Origin: Azospirillum halopraeferens DSM 3675
Lineage (GTDB): Bacteria; Pseudomonadota; Alphaproteobacteria; Azospirillales; Azospirillaceae
NCBI RefSeq assembly: GCF_000429625.1
Contig: NZ_AUCF01000004.1
Location: 514,945 to 578,944, forward strand
DNA length: 64,000 nt
Direction: 5' to 3'
Positions 44,913-56,003 of this stretch are shown in pieces. The notes beneath the pieces are model-generated. The model had not been told where the DNA came from. It saw nothing but the letters and a program-made list of their open reading frames with translations, and did no database searches. Position numbers and translations under genes: made by a program. Position 1 is the first letter of the stretch, and every line of letters starts with the position of its first letter.

Positions 44913-46358
44913 TCAGCTTCCTTCGCCGCGCAGCACCACGAACACGGTCTTCACCAGGATGTAGAAGTCGAACAGCAGGCCGCAGTTGCGGACGTAGAAG
45001 ACGTCCATGCGCACACGTTCCTGGAAGCTGGTGCGATGGCGCCCCGACACCTGCCAGTACCCGGTGACGCCGGGGGTGACGGTGCCGATGATGGCGGCGG
45101 ACTCACCCACCTCCGGCAGTTCGCGGGGCATGTAGGCGCGCGGTCCGATAAGGCTCATTTCACCGGTCAGCACGTTCCAGAGCTGCGGCAGCTCGTCCAG
45201 CGACGTTTTGCGCAGGAAGCGGCCGAAGGGGGTGATGCGCGGGTCGAAGGTCAGCTTGTGGAAGATCTCGTACTCCCGCCGGGCCTCGGGATCGGATTCC
45301 AGCAGGCGTTGAAGCTGCTCCTCGGCGTCCACGTGCATGGTGCGGAACTTCAGCAGCTTGAAGGTCCGGTTGCCGCCGGCCCAGCGCTCCTGCCGGAACA
45401 GCACCGGCCCGCGGCTGTCCAGCTTGATCAGGATGCCGATCGCCAGCATCAGCGGGGCGAAGACCAGCAGCGCCAGCCCGGCCAGCACGATGTCCATGGT
45501 GCGGCGGATGCGCAGGTACGTGGTGCGCGGCCGCAGGCTGACGCGCAGGGACAGGGAGCCGTGCAGGTTGTGGAAGCTGGCGTCCAGGCTGCTGACGTTG
45601 CCTTCACCCAGCACGCAATAGACCTGACGGAAGGGCAGGGAGCGCATCAGCGCCGTAAGGTCGGAGCCGTGCCGGCCGATGTCGGCGACGATGGCGGCCC
45701 GGGCCTGCGCGGCGTAGGCCGGGAACGTGCGCAGGGTGGACGGCGGGCCGATCACCGGCAGGTCGGCGACCCGGCGGTGCCACAGGGCCTCGTCCTCGTC
45801 GACGAAGCACACCGGCCGCATACCCAGCCACGGCAGCCGCTGCAGCTTCTCGGCCAGTGCCGCCCCCTGGGGGCCGGCGCCGACGATCACCACCGGTACC
45901 CGCCACTGGTGGGCGAAGGCGAGCACGCCGTGGACCAGCAGCATGTCGACCGCGAAGGTCAGCGCGAAACCGCCCAGCGCCACCGCCAGCGACAGGCCGA
46001 AGAAGGACCGGAAGCCCTCCATCACGATGAAGGGAACGATCAGCACCGCCGTGCACAGGACGGCGGCCTGGAAGGTGCGCCGGGCCCGCTCCGCATAGTC
46101 GAAGCGCCCCAGAGCGTAGATGCCGAACACCGACTTGATGAGCGGCACCAGCATCAGCCCCGTCAGCAGGGCCCGTTGCGCCAGGTCATGGTCCGCAGAC
46201 AGGGCGGTGGTGGCGCCGGTGTACAGCACCAGCCAGCCCATCACCGCCAGGGCCGTGCCGTCGGCCAGGGCGAGGAGCAGCCCGAGCCCCACCGACGGCA
46301 GCGCCGACCTCCGGTCGGCTGCCAGATCGTAGACCACTTCCGGATCCGATTTGCTCAT
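44913..46358 (-). CDS. Undecaprenyl-phosphate sugar phosphotransferase (WbaP-type)
   Basis: A 481-residue inner-membrane protein: four N-terminal helices (about 22-155), a CoA-binding-like Rossmann segment (VPVVIVGAGPQGAALAEKLQ), another helix near 290 and a C-terminal bacterial sugar transferase domain (about 285-481) with KLLKFRTMHVDAEEQLQRLL, FLRKTSLDELPQLWNVLTGE, SLIGPRAYMP and TPGVTGYWQVSGR. It starts exopolysaccharide, capsule or O-antigen repeat synthesis by moving a hexose-1-phosphate onto undecaprenyl phosphate. Hexose identity unknown (galactose for WbaP, glucose for WcaJ). No polymerase or flippase is in the window. Confidence 0.93.
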   Translation of the reverse strand: MSKSDPEVVYDLAADRRSALPSVGLGLLLALADGTALAVMGWLVLYTGATTALSADHDLAQRALLTGLMLVPLIKSVFGIYALGRFDYAERARRTFQAAVLCTAVLIVPFIVMEGFRSFFGLSLAVALGGFALTFAVDMLLVHGVLAFAHQWRVPVVIVGAGPQGAALAEKLQRLPWLGMRPVCFVDEDEALWHRRVADLPVIGPPSTLRTFPAYAAQARAAIVADIGRHGSDLTALMRSLPFRQVYCVLGEGNVSSLDASFHNLHGSLSLRVSLRPRTTYLRIRRTMDIVLAGLALLVFAPLMLAIGILIKLDSRGPVLFRQERWAGGNRTFKLLKFRTMHVDAEEQLQRLLESDPEARREYEIFHKLTFDPRITPFGRFLRKTSLDELPQLWNVLTGEMSLIGPRAYMPRELPEVGESAAIIGTVTPGVTGYWQVSGRHRTSFQERVRMDVFYVRNCGLLFDFYILVKTVFVVLRGEGS

Positions 46359-47018
46359 CGCTTAGCCCCGCATGGTTCCGTCGCAGCCGCCGCGTCCGCT
46401 TTCGGGCGGGCTGCATCCGTTTGCCGACTTGTCGTGCCGGAACATCTCTCTCGTGCCATCTTCCATAATCATGGCCGCATAAATCCGGCCGATGCTGTGG
46501 GAGCGTGGCAGTCCCGGTGCAGGCAGCGACTTAGGAGGCGGGCGGAAAACCATCAAGAAATCTTTGGTGGACGGAAATCCGTTGGCGATACTCCTTCGAA
46601 TAAAAAGACCGATGGAAGAAAATCCGGGTGGGCAGGGCGTTGGGAGGGGTGACCCGAAGGGAGTGCGGCGACCGGGCCGGGAACCGACGCGAAGTGCCGC
46701 GAAACACCACCCGTTGTCACGGGAACTCTGCGTCCAGCCCCCGGTTGCGGCCGTCCCGGAGGCCTCGCCACCCGGCCGGGGCGCACCCGATGGGCCGCGC
46801 AACGGGGTATGCTTCCATCCGGAAGCGGCAGGCGGTGCGCTTGCGTGGCGGTCGGCCCGTCTCCAACGCGCCGTTGCGGCCATGACGGGGGAGCGGCAGT
46901 GTGGCGGGGTGGTGGTGGACGGTCCCGCCGGTGTGCGGCATGCACGGGCGGGACAGGAACGGCACCGCGCCGGAGATGTGTGGGACGACTCCGGCGCGGT
47001 GCCGTCTTCCGCCCCTCC
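46359..47018. other. 660-bp intergenic region without recognisable gene
   Basis: Between wbaP (starts 46358, minus) and the TyrR-like regulator gene (ends 47019, minus). It probably includes the wbaP promoter near 46380-46640, which has AT-rich stretches such as AATCAAGAAATC-like segments and CGAATAAAAAGACC. A plus-strand ORF spanning 46492-47112 has no protein-like features and overlaps the terminator. Nothing else seen. Confidence 0.5.
46959..47005. terminator. Long GC-rich hairpin downstream of the TyrR-like regulator
   Basis: A perfect 17-bp stem (ACGGCACCGCGCCGGAG at 46959-46975 and its complement at 46989-47005) with a 13-base loop, 14 bp past the regulator stop codon. No T tract, so it may also protect the 3' end. 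Confidence 0.6.
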
Positions 47019-48581
<1,563 letters not shown>

Positions 48582-48605
48582 GGGGACGGGATCTCCCGAC
48601 GGGGC

Positions 48606-48623
48606 TGTACGTTATCCGTTACA
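48606..48623. promoter_or_regulatory. TyrR-type box 1 (TGTA-N10-TACA)
   Basis: TGTA-N10-TACA, 18 bp, the skeleton of the TyrR/PhhR operator. It lies 25 bp upstream of the regulator start and directly before box 2, so it may mediate autoregulation. Confidence 0.55.
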
Positions 48624-48624
48624 G

Positions 48625-48642
48625 CGTACACGATCGTGTACA
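48625..48642. promoter_or_regulatory. TyrR-type box 2 (CGTA-N10-TACA)
   Basis: Contains the perfect 16-bp palindrome GTACACGATCGTGTAC. Its centre is 19 bp from box 1, nearly two helical turns, which would favour cooperative binding. Confidence 0.6.
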
Positions 48643-48705
48643 CATCGGCCAACGACTTGTCGGAACGGGGTTTTATCCGCTTCCGGAGGCGTCCCGCCGG
48701 GTGGC

Positions 48706-48723
48706 CGTACACAATCGTTTACA
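48706..48723. promoter_or_regulatory. TyrR-type box 3 (CGTA-N10-TACA)
   Basis: A third element (GTACACAATCGTTTAC core) 81 bp from box 2 and about 60 bp upstream of the sigma-54 promoter, a suitable upstream activator site for dadA. Confidence 0.6.
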
Positions 48724-48766
48724 GTGGCAGACGCGCGGGAACGTGGATTCGCGCCCTTTCCGGAGG

Positions 48767-48782
48767 CTGGCACGGGCCTTGC
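48767..48782 (+). promoter_or_regulatory. Sigma-54 promoter of dadA
   Basis: CTGGCACGGGCCTTGC matches the -24/-12 consensus (TGGCAC-N5-TTGC) with the invariant GG and GC ten bases apart. It reads toward dadA, whose start lies 43 bp downstream. Confidence 0.75.
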
Positions 48783-48824
48783 GATCAGGGGAACGGGCGT
48801 GGACCGAATGGCGGGAGATCCCTT

Positions 48825-50123
48825 GTGAAAGTCATCGTTCTGGGCAGTGGCGTGATCGGCGTGTCGTCGGCCTATTACCTGGCGCGGGCGGGGCACGAGG
48901 TTACCGTCATCGACCGCCAGCCGGGTCCGGCGCTGGAAACCAGTTACGCCAACGCCGGCGAGGTGTCGCCCGGATACTCCGCGCCGTGGGCGGCGCCCGG
49001 CCTGCTGCTGAAGGCCGTGAAGTGGCTGGCCATGACCCATCGGCCGCTGGTGATCCGTCCGCGGCTCGACCCCGCCATGTGGGCGTGGGCTCTGCGCCTT
49101 CTCGCCAACGCCACCGCCGAACGCTATGAGATCAACAAGGGCCGCATGGTCCGGCTGGCCGAGTACAGCCGCGACTGCCTGCGCGACCTGCGCGCGGCCA
49201 CCGGCATCGCCTATGACGAGCGGGCCCGCGGCACCTTGCAGCTCTTCCGCAAGCAGGCGCAACTGGACGCGGTGGGCAGCGACACGGCGGTGCTCGACCG
49301 CTTCGGCGTGGTGTACGAACTCCTCGATCGCGACGGCTGCATCGGCGCCGAACCCGGCCTGGCGGCGGTGCGCGACAAGATCGCCGGCGGCCTGCGGCTG
49401 CCCGGCGACGAGACCGGCGACTGCTTCCTGTTCACCGGGGCGCTGGCAAAGCTGGCCGCCGAAGCCGGCGTCGAGTTCCGCTACGGTACGGGCATCCGGC
49501 ACCTTGCCCACGACGGGCGGCGCATCACCGCCGTGGTGACCGACGCCGGAGAGATGACCGCGGACGCCTACGTGGTGGCGCTGGGGAGCTATTCGCCCCA
49601 TCTGCTGAAGCCGCTGGGACTCGGCCTGCCGATCTACCCGGTCAAGGGCTATTCGATCACCGTGCCCATCACCGACGCCACGGGTGCACCGGAATCCACT
49701 GTGATGGACGAGACCCACAAGGTGGCGATCACGCGCCTGGGCGACCGCATCCGCGTCGGCGGCACCGCCGAGCTGGCCGGCTACGACCTGACCCTGCGGC
49801 CGGCCCGGCGGCGCACGCTGGAGCATGTGGTCACCGACCTGTTCCCGCACGGCGGCGACGTGGCGCGGGCCGAGTTCTGGACCGGGCTGCGGCCGATGAC
49901 TCCCGACGGCCCGCCGGTGGTCGGCGGGACGCCCATCGCCAACCTGTTCCTGAACACCGGTCACGGCACGCTGGGCTGGACCATGGCGGTCGGATCGGGC
50001 CGGGTGCTGGCCGACCTCGTCTGCGGCCGCACCGCGGACATCGACACCGAAGGGTTGGGGCTGGAGCGCTATGCGTCTCAGGCCGCCCGGCCCTTCGCCA
50101 TCGGCGGGCGAATCCCCGCCTGA
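48825..50123 (+). CDS. dadA: D-amino acid dehydrogenase small subunit
   Basis: A 432-residue FAD enzyme oxidising D-amino acids (D-alanine first) to 2-oxo acids at the membrane, feeding electrons to the respiratory chain. It opens with the FAD-binding motif [20 protein letters not shown] and has [54 protein letters not shown] and [15 protein letters not shown]. Start at GTG 48825 with GGGAG seven bases upstream. An exact sigma-54 promoter and a TyrR-type box precede it, and the divergent activator is the likely regulator. No alr/dadX gene is adjacent. Confidence 0.94.
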   Translation: MKVIVLGSGVIGVSSAYYLARAGHEVTVIDRQPGPALETSYANAGEVSPGYSAPWAAPGLLLKAVKWLAMTHRPLVIRPRLDPAMWAWALRLLANATAERYEINKGRMVRLAEYSRDCLRDLRAATGIAYDERARGTLQLFRKQAQLDAVGSDTAVLDRFGVVYELLDRDGCIGAEPGLAAVRDKIAGGLRLPGDETGDCFLFTGALAKLAAEAGVEFRYGTGIRHLAHDGRRITAVVTDAGEMTADAYVVALGSYSPHLLKPLGLGLPIYPVKGYSITVPITDATGAPESTVMDETHKVAITRLGDRIRVGGTAELAGYDLTLRPARRRTLEHVVTDLFPHGGDVARAEFWTGLRPMTPDGPPVVGGTPIANLFLNTGHGTLGWTMAVGSGRVLADLVCGRTADIDTEGLGLERYASQAARPFAIGGRIPA

Positions 50124-50135
50124 CCCCAGGGCGGC

Positions 50136-50162
50136 GCGCGGGGTGCTTACGCCACCCCGCGC
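50136..50162. terminator. Bidirectional hairpin between dadA and smc
   Basis: A perfect 10-bp stem (GCGCGGGGTG and complement) with a 7-base loop covers the smc stop codon between the two convergent genes. Confidence 0.55.
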
Positions 50163-53100
50163 AGCTCCTCCACCCCGCGCAGGTCGACGCTGACCAGCCG
50201 GGACACGCCGCGCTCGGCCATGGTGACGCCGAACAGGCGGTCGACGCGGGCCATGGTCAGGCGGTGGTGGGTGACGATCAGGAAGCGCGTGCCGCCGTCG
50301 CGCGCCATATCCTCCACCAGATCGCAGAAGCGGCCGACGTTGGCCTCGTCCAGCGGCGCGTCCACCTCGTCCAGCACGCAAACCGGCGCGGGGTTGGACC
50401 GGAAGACGGCGAACAGCAGGGCCAGGGCGGTCAGCGCCTGCTCCCCGCCCGACAGCAGCGACAGGTTCTGCAGCTTCTTGCCCGGCGGGCTGGCGTAGAT
50501 CTCCAGGCCGGCGTTCAGCGGGTCCTCGGCGTTCACCAGCTCCAGATGGGCCTTGCCGCCGCCGAACAGGCGCTGGAACAGCTCCTGGAAGTTGCGGTTC
50601 ACCGTTTCGAAGGACGCCACCAGCCGCTCCCGCGCCTCCCGGTTCAGGGAGGCGATGCCCTGGCGCAGGCGGGCGATGGCGGCGATCAGGTCCTCGCGCT
50701 CGCCCTGCAACGACGTGATCTGCTGCTCCAGCTCAGCCACCTCGATCTCGGCACGCAGGTTGACCGGGCCCATGGCCTCGCGCTCCCGCGTCAGCTTGTC
50801 CAGGCGCGATTCCACCGCGGCGGCGTCGGGTAGTTCCTCGTCGGCGGCGATGCCGGCCGCCTCCAGGCATTGGTCGGGGCGGCAGGACAGACGTTCGCCG
50901 ATGCGTTCGGCCAGCGTGCGCTCCTGCTGCACCGCGGCGCCCACCGCCGCCTCGGCGCGGGCGCGGGCCTCGCGCGCGTCGGCCAGGCCGGCTTCGGCGT
51001 CGCGAAGCTGCGCCTCCGCCTCCGCCACCGTCGCCTCGCCGGCGGCCAGCGCCGCGGCGGCGCGCGTGCGCTCCCGCTCCGCCCCGGCGATGCGATCCAG
51101 CAGGTCGCGGCGGTCTTCGGCGATGGCGGCGGGGCGCGACGCCAGCCGCTCCAGTTCGGCCTCCGCCTCGGCGGCGCGCGCCTGCAGCTCCTCGACCCGT
51201 CCGCCGGCGCCTTGCTGGCGGGTGGACCAGGACGCCTCCTCCCGGTCGATGGCGGCGATGCGCTGGCGGCGGCTCTGCGCTTCGCGCAGCAGCCGATCGA
51301 CGGCGTTCTGCTTCTCCGCCAGCACGCTGCGCCGCTCGGCCACCGCCGCCCGCAGCTCGTTGCGGCGGTCATGGCCGTCGCGCGGGTCGGGCAGGGCGTC
51401 CAGCGCCTCGCGGACCGCGCCGAGACCGGCTTCGGTCTCGCGGCGGTCGGCCTCCAGCCGCTCCACCCCTTCCAGCAGGGCGGCGAGGCGGGAGCGGGCG
51501 GCGTCGGCTTCGCGGGCGAGCCGGGCGTGGCGGTCGCGGGCGGCGTTGGTGGCGGCGAACGCCTCCCGCACCGCGTCGCGGGCCCGACGGTCGCGGGCGG
51601 ACGCCTCCTCGGCGGCGCGGCGCGCCTCGTCCAGCGCGGCCCGCGCCAGCTCCACCCGGTCCTCCGCCTCCTCCAGTTCGGCCTGCACCTCGCGCAGCCG
51701 GTTGCGCTGCTTCAGGCGGACGGCCGCCGCGGTGGGGGCGCCGGCCCGGACGGTCAGCCCGTCCCAGCGCCACGCCCCTCCGTCGAGGCTCACCAGGATC
51801 TGCCCGGGGCCCAGCGCCGGCGCCAGGGCGGCGCCGGTGTCGGCGTCCCCGACCACGGCGATGTGGGCCAGTGCCCGGTCCAGCGCCTGCGGCCCGCGGA
51901 CCGCGGCGGCCAGCGGCTCCGCACCGTCGGGCGGCCGGGTGGCGCCGTCCAGGGCGGGCAGGGTGCGCCAGTGCACGGGGGCCGCCTCGTCCAGCGGGGC
52001 GGTGAGGTGGTCGCCCAGCGCCGCCGCCAGCGCCCCTTCATAGCCGGGGGTCACGGTGACGGCGTCGATCAGCGGCGGGAACAGGTCGCCGGAGCCGGCG
52101 GCCAGCAGTTCCGCCAGCGCCTTCTCCTCCGCCTTCAGGCGGGTGCGCGCCGCCTCCGCCCCGTGCAGGGCGTCGCGGGCGCGGGCCTGGGCGGGCTCGG
52201 CGTCGGCCCTGGCGCGTTCCGCCTCCTCCGCTGCCTCGCGGGCGTCGTCCAGGCGCTGTTCGGCCATGGCCACGGCCAGTTCGGCGTCGGCCACGTCGCC
52301 GCAGGCGGCGATCTCCTGCTCCAGCCGGGCGCGCTGCGCCTGCTGTTCGGCGATGCGCCGGGTCAGGCCGGCGGCCCGCCCCTCGATCTCCTGCACCTGG
52401 CGTTGCAGGGCGGTGCGGCGGGCGTCGTCGGCGGCCACCTGTTCGGTGAGGCGGGTGAGGGCGCGGTCCAGCTCGTCGACGGCGTCGCGCGCCTCCACCA
52501 GCGCCTCGCGGGCCGCCTCCTCCAGGATCTCCTCGTCATCCTGTTCGGCCCGCAGGCGGTCGCGCTCGGCCCGCAGGCGGTCCAGGGCGGCGTCGGCGTC
52601 GGCGGCCAGCGCCTGTTCACGGCCGAGGTCGCCGGCCACCTGCTGAAGCCGGGCGGCGAGGGCGCGCTGCTGCTCGGCGACGCGCCGCTCCTCGGCGTCG
52701 AGCTGCTCGCGCGCCAGGACGAGCCGTTGCAGGGCCGCCGCGGCCGCGGCCTCCGCCTGGCGCAGGGCGGGCAGGCCGGCGGCATCGGCGGTGCGCTTGC
52801 GCTCGAACCCCTGCACCGCGAGCATCAGGGAGCGCACCGTTTCCTCCGCGGCGGCGTGGGCGGCGCGGGCGCGAGCGACGTCGCGCTCCGCGGCGATCCA
52901 GCGCAGGTGCCACAGGATGGCCTCGGCGCGGCGGATGTGTTCCGACAGGGACCGGTAGCGCGCCGCCTGGCGCGCCTGCTTCTTCAGGCTCTGGAGCTGG
53001 GTGTCCATCGCCCCGATGACGTCCTCCAGCCGCGTCAGGTTGCCTTCCGCGGCCTTCAGGCGCAGCTCCGCCTCGTGGCGGCGGGAGTGCAGGCCGGTGA

Positions 53101-53608
53101 TCCCCGCCGCCTCCTCCAGCAGGACGCGGCGGTCCTGCGGCTTGGCGGCGATGATCTGCCCCACCTTGCCCTGGCTGACCAGGGCCGGGGAGTTGGCGCC
53201 CGACGCGTTGTCGGCGAACAGGAGCTGGACGTCGCGGGCCCGCACCGGCTTGCCGTTGATGCGGTAGTCGGAGCCGGAGCCCCGTTCGATCCGCCGGACG
53301 ATCTCCAGCTCGTCCGCCTCGTTGAAGCCGGCCGGGGCTGTGCGGGCGCGGTTGTCCACCACCATGGCCACCTCGGCCAGGTTGCGCGCCGGCCGGCTGG
53401 ACGTGCCGCCGAAGATGACGTCGTCCATGTCGCCGCCGCGCAGCTTGCGGGCGGACGTCTCGCCCATCACCCAGCGCAGCGCCTCCACCAGGTTCGACTT
53501 GCCGCAGCCGTTGGGGCCGACGATGCCGGTGACACCGGGCTCGATCACCAGGTCGGTCGGATCGACGAACGACTTGAAGCCGGACAGGCGGAGGCGCGTG
53601 AAGTGCAA
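50147..53608 (-). CDS. smc: Chromosome segregation protein SMC
   Basis: A 1153-residue condensin ATPase. N-terminal Walker A GPNGCGKSNLVEAL (near residue 32), long coiled coils (about 165-500 and 660-990), a hinge around 505-640 (FPPLIDAVTVTPGYEGALAA start), and a C-terminal head with the signature LLSGGEQALTALALLFAVF and Walker B VCVLDEVDAPLDEANV. SMC organises and segregates newly replicated chromosomes, usually with ScpA and ScpB, whose genes are not adjacent. The smc-dsbA-dciA-mutY order is typical of Rhodospirillales. Runs of Ala/Arg codons in the coils explain the long antisense ORFs here. Confidence 0.97.
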   Translation of the reverse strand: MHFTRLRLSGFKSFVDPTDLVIEPGVTGIVGPNGCGKSNLVEALRWVMGETSARKLRGGDMDDVIFGGTSSRPARNLAEVAMVVDNRARTAPAGFNEADELEIVRRIERGSGSDYRINGKPVRARDVQLLFADNASGANSPALVSQGKVGQIIAAKPQDRRVLLEEAAGITGLHSRRHEAELRLKAAEGNLTRLEDVIGAMDTQLQSLKKQARQAARYRSLSEHIRRAEAILWHLRWIAAERDVARARAAHAAAEETVRSLMLAVQGFERKRTADAAGLPALRQAEAAAAAALQRLVLAREQLDAEERRVAEQQRALAARLQQVAGDLGREQALAADADAALDRLRAERDRLRAEQDDEEILEEAAREALVEARDAVDELDRALTRLTEQVAADDARRTALQRQVQEIEGRAAGLTRRIAEQQAQRARLEQEIAACGDVADAELAVAMAEQRLDDAREAAEEAERARADAEPAQARARDALHGAEAARTRLKAEEKALAELLAAGSGDLFPPLIDAVTVTPGYEGALAAALGDHLTAPLDEAAPVHWRTLPALDGATRPPDGAEPLAAAVRGPQALDRALAHIAVVGDADTGAALAPALGPGQILVSLDGGAWRWDGLTVRAGAPTAAAVRLKQRNRLREVQAELEEAEDRVELARAALDEARRAAEEASARDRRARDAVREAFAATNAARDRHARLAREADAARSRLAALLEGVERLEADRRETEAGLGAVREALDALPDPRDGHDRRNELRAAVAERRSVLAEKQNAVDRLLREAQSRRQRIAAIDREEASWSTRQQGAGGRVEELQARAAEAEAELERLASRPAAIAEDRRDLLDRIAGAERERTRAAAALAAGEATVAEAEAQLRDAEAGLADAREARARAEAAVGAAVQQERTLAERIGERLSCRPDQCLEAAGIAADEELPDAAAVESRLDKLTREREAMGPVNLRAEIEVAELEQQITSLQGEREDLIAAIARLRQGIASLNREARERLVASFETVNRNFQELFQRLFGGGKAHLELVNAEDPLNAGLEIYASPPGKKLQNLSLLSGGEQALTALALLFAVFRSNPAPVCVLDEVDAPLDEANVGRFCDLVEDMARDGGTRFLIVTHHRLTMARVDRLFGVTMAERGVSRLVSVDLRGVEELRGVA

Positions 53609-53639
53609 CGGACGACTCCCGGTCGTGGCGGCGCCGGCG

Positions 53640-54260
53640 TTACCGGGCCAGCTTCTCGATGGCCTCGGCGAAGCGCTCGAACGGCTGGGCGCCCTCGATG
53701 CGGGCGGCGCCGTCGTTGAGGACGAAGGTCGGCGTGGACTGGATGTTGTCCTCGTTCTGGCCCTTCAGGCGCATGGACAGGATGGCGTCGGCAAGCTGCT
53801 GGTCGTTCCAGCAGGCGGTGATGGTCTCATCGCTCAGGCCGGCCAGCTTGCCGATCTGGGTCAGGGCCTTGGCCGGGTCGGCGGCGCGCGACCACTGGGC
53901 CTGCGTCTTGAACAGCACGTCGAGCACGGCGAAGTAGCGCTCCGCCGGGGCGCAGCGGGCCAGCATGGAGGCGCGCAGGGCCCACTGGTCGAAGGGGAAG
54001 TCGCGGAACACCAGCTTGGCCTTGCCGGTGTCGATGTACTGCTCCTTGATCCGCGGCAGCGTTTCCACGTGGAAGGTGGCGCAGTGCGGGCAGGTGAGGG
54101 ACGAGTAGTCGACGATGGTCACCGGCGCGTCGGCCCGGCCGAGCACCCGCTCGGCGGCGCGGTCCGCGGTCGACTCGGCCGCCTGCGCGGTGGAGATCCA
54201 CACCACGGCTGCCAACGCCGCGACCGCGACGACGATGATTCCCAAAAGATTGCGGTTCAC
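53640..54260 (-). CDS. DsbA-family periplasmic thiol-disulfide protein
   Basis: A 206-residue exported protein: signal peptide (IIVVAVAALAAVVWISTAQA, cleaved near AQA-AE) and a thioredoxin fold with inserted helical domain. The active site is CPHC (SSLTCPHCATF, near residue 57), and the cis-Pro loop reads QSTPTFVLNDG. DsbA-like oxidases or DsbG/BdbD-type enzymes with CPHC introduce or shuffle disulfides in the periplasm. It lies 31 bp upstream of smc on the same strand and may be cotranscribed with it. Confidence 0.92.
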   Translation of the reverse strand: MNRNLLGIIVVAVAALAAVVWISTAQAAESTADRAAERVLGRADAPVTIVDYSSLTCPHCATFHVETLPRIKEQYIDTGKAKLVFRDFPFDQWALRASMLARCAPAERYFAVLDVLFKTQAQWSRAADPAKALTQIGKLAGLSDETITACWNDQQLADAILSMRLKGQNEDNIQSTPTFVLNDGAARIEGAQPFERFAEAIEKLAR

Positions 54261-54347
54261 GAACCCCTCCTACCTAGATGTTGTTACTATAGCGGTGCCG
54301 CTGCGGTGCGGGCAAGGGCCCGGAATCGGCCCTCCCGGCCCGGTTCC

Positions 54348-54836
54348 TCAGCCCGGACGTCGCCGGGTCGACGGTGCCGGACGGGCCAGCAGCGAACGGC
54401 CGAAGCGCTCCAGCACGGCGCGCAGGTCGGCGTCTTCGACGGCGGCGGTGGCGTTGATGACGGCGATCTCCTCGTCCATCGACAAGGGGCGCGGCGGCGG
54501 CGGCCGGCGCGGCGGCGGGACCGCCGGGGCCGCGTGCACCAGCTTGATGCGGGCCACCGCGCGGTAGCCGAAGAAGCCGTTGATCTTCTCGATGATCAGC
54601 GGTTCCAGATGCTGCAGTTCCAGGGCGATGGCGCCCATGGCGCGGATGTGCAGGGTGGCGTCCTCGCGCTTGCCGCGGGGGAAGCTCAGCCGGTCGGGCT
54701 GGGTGCGCTGAGCGAGCTGGTGGCCGACGACGCTCGGCCACTCGGTGATGAGCGCGCCGAAGGCCAGCCCCTTCTTGCCCAGTGCCTTGCCGGCAACCTC
54801 CGGCACGGTGCGGCCGATGAGTCGCGGTCCTGCCAT
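54348..54836 (-). CDS. dciA: DciA (DUF721) helicase-loader family protein
   Basis: About 162 residues; the N-terminal DUF721 domain (WPSVVGHQLAQRTQPDRLSF, ATLHIRAMGAIALELQHLEP, IIEKINGFFGYRAVARIKLV) is followed by a Pro/Arg-rich linker and a short helical tail. DciA interacts with the replicative helicase DnaB and helps load it in bacteria without DnaC. ATG at 54836 with GGGGAG upstream preferred over 54857. It is divergent from mutY and close to dsbA and smc. Confidence 0.85.
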   Translation of the reverse strand: MAGPRLIGRTVPEVAGKALGKKGLAFGALITEWPSVVGHQLAQRTQPDRLSFPRGKREDATLHIRAMGAIALELQHLEPLIIEKINGFFGYRAVARIKLVHAAPAVPPPRRPPPPRPLSMDEEIAVINATAAVEDADLRAVLERFGRSLLARPAPSTRRRPG

Positions 54837-54953
54837 GGCGTACACTCTCCCCGGCAAATGTGGCGGGACGTTAGCGCAGTCGGCGCGCCGCCCGCCAGGG
54901 GGGTGCGCATCACACTTCCGTCAACGGCCGAGGCGCCCTATGTCAATGCGGCC

Positions 54954-55982
54954 ATGACCAAAGACAGCCCCGTCGCCGACCGCCTGCTTGCCTGGTACGA
55001 CCGCCATCGCCGCGACCTGCCCTGGCGCAGCCCGCCGGGAGAGCGCGCCGACCCCTACCGCGTCTGGCTGTCGGAGATCATGCTCCAGCAGACGACAGTG
55101 CCCGCCGCCGCCCCCTACTTCCGCGCCTTCGTGGAGCGCTGGCCGCGGGTGGAGGACCTGGCCGCCGCCGATACCGACGCGGTGATGGCGGCATGGGCCG
55201 GGCTCGGCTACTACGCCCGCGCCCGCAACCTGCTGAAATGCGCCCGTGCGGTGGCGGCGGAACACGGCGGGCGGTTTCCCGACACCGAGTCGGCCCTCCT
55301 CGACCTGCCGGGAGTCGGCGCCTACACCGCGGCGGCCATCGCCGCCATCGCCTTCGGCCGCCCCGCCACGGTGGTGGATGGCAACGTGGAACGGGTCGTC
55401 GCCCGCCTCTTCGCGGTGGAGGAGCCGCTGCCCGGCGCCAAGGCGACGCTGCGCCGGCTGGCCGCCACGCTAACGCCGCCGCAGCGGCCCGGCGACTATG
55501 CCCAGGCGATGATGGACCTCGGCTCCGGCGTCTGCACGCCGCGCAAGCCGCGGTGCATGCTCTGCCCCCTGGCCGCGGGCTGCGCCGCCCGGGCGGCCGG
55601 TATCGCCGAGGGACTGCCGCGCAAAGCCCCCAAGGCCGACAAGCCGACGCGGCGCGGCACCGCCTACTGGCTGCTCAATCCGGAGGGGGCGGTGCTGCTG
55701 CGCCGCCGTGCCGAGTCGGGGCTGCTGGGCGGCATGGCCGAGATCCCGTCCACCGGCTGGGACGGCGGCACGGCGCCGCAGGCCACCGGCTGGCGCTGCC
55801 TTCCGGGTGCGGTTCGCCACACTTTCAGCCATTTTCACCTGGAACTTGAGGTGATGGCGGCGCGCACCGGAGCGGACTGGCGGGCAGCCGATGGATTCTG
55901 GGTGCCGCTCGACCGGCTGGGCGAGCAGGCGCTGCCGTCGGTCATGCGCAAGGTCGTCCGGCACGCGCTGGCCCACGCCTGA
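54954..55982 (+). CDS. mutY: Adenine DNA glycosylase MutY
   Basis: A 342-residue base-excision repair enzyme removing adenine mispaired with 8-oxoguanine. N-terminal HhH-GPD domain: catalytic Glu in SEIMLQQTTVPAAAPYF, LDLPGVGAYTAAAIAAIAFG (helix-hairpin-helix) and the catalytic Asp in VVDGNVERVV. The 4Fe-4S loop is intact: CTPRKPRCMLCPLAAGC. C-terminal NUDIX-like domain recognises 8-oxoG (AVRHTFSHFHLELEVMAART). Full length. It is divergent from dciA; the DUF1194 gene follows 21 bp later. Confidence 0.96.
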   Translation: MTKDSPVADRLLAWYDRHRRDLPWRSPPGERADPYRVWLSEIMLQQTTVPAAAPYFRAFVERWPRVEDLAAADTDAVMAAWAGLGYYARARNLLKCARAVAAEHGGRFPDTESALLDLPGVGAYTAAAIAAIAFGRPATVVDGNVERVVARLFAVEEPLPGAKATLRRLAATLTPPQRPGDYAQAMMDLGSGVCTPRKPRCMLCPLAAGCAARAAGIAEGLPRKAPKADKPTRRGTAYWLLNPEGAVLLRRRAESGLLGGMAEIPSTGWDGGTAPQATGWRCLPGAVRHTFSHFHLELEVMAARTGADWRAADGFWVPLDRLGEQALPSVMRKVVRHALAHA

Positions 55983-56003
55983 CCCAACCTTCCGGTGCCT
56001 GCC

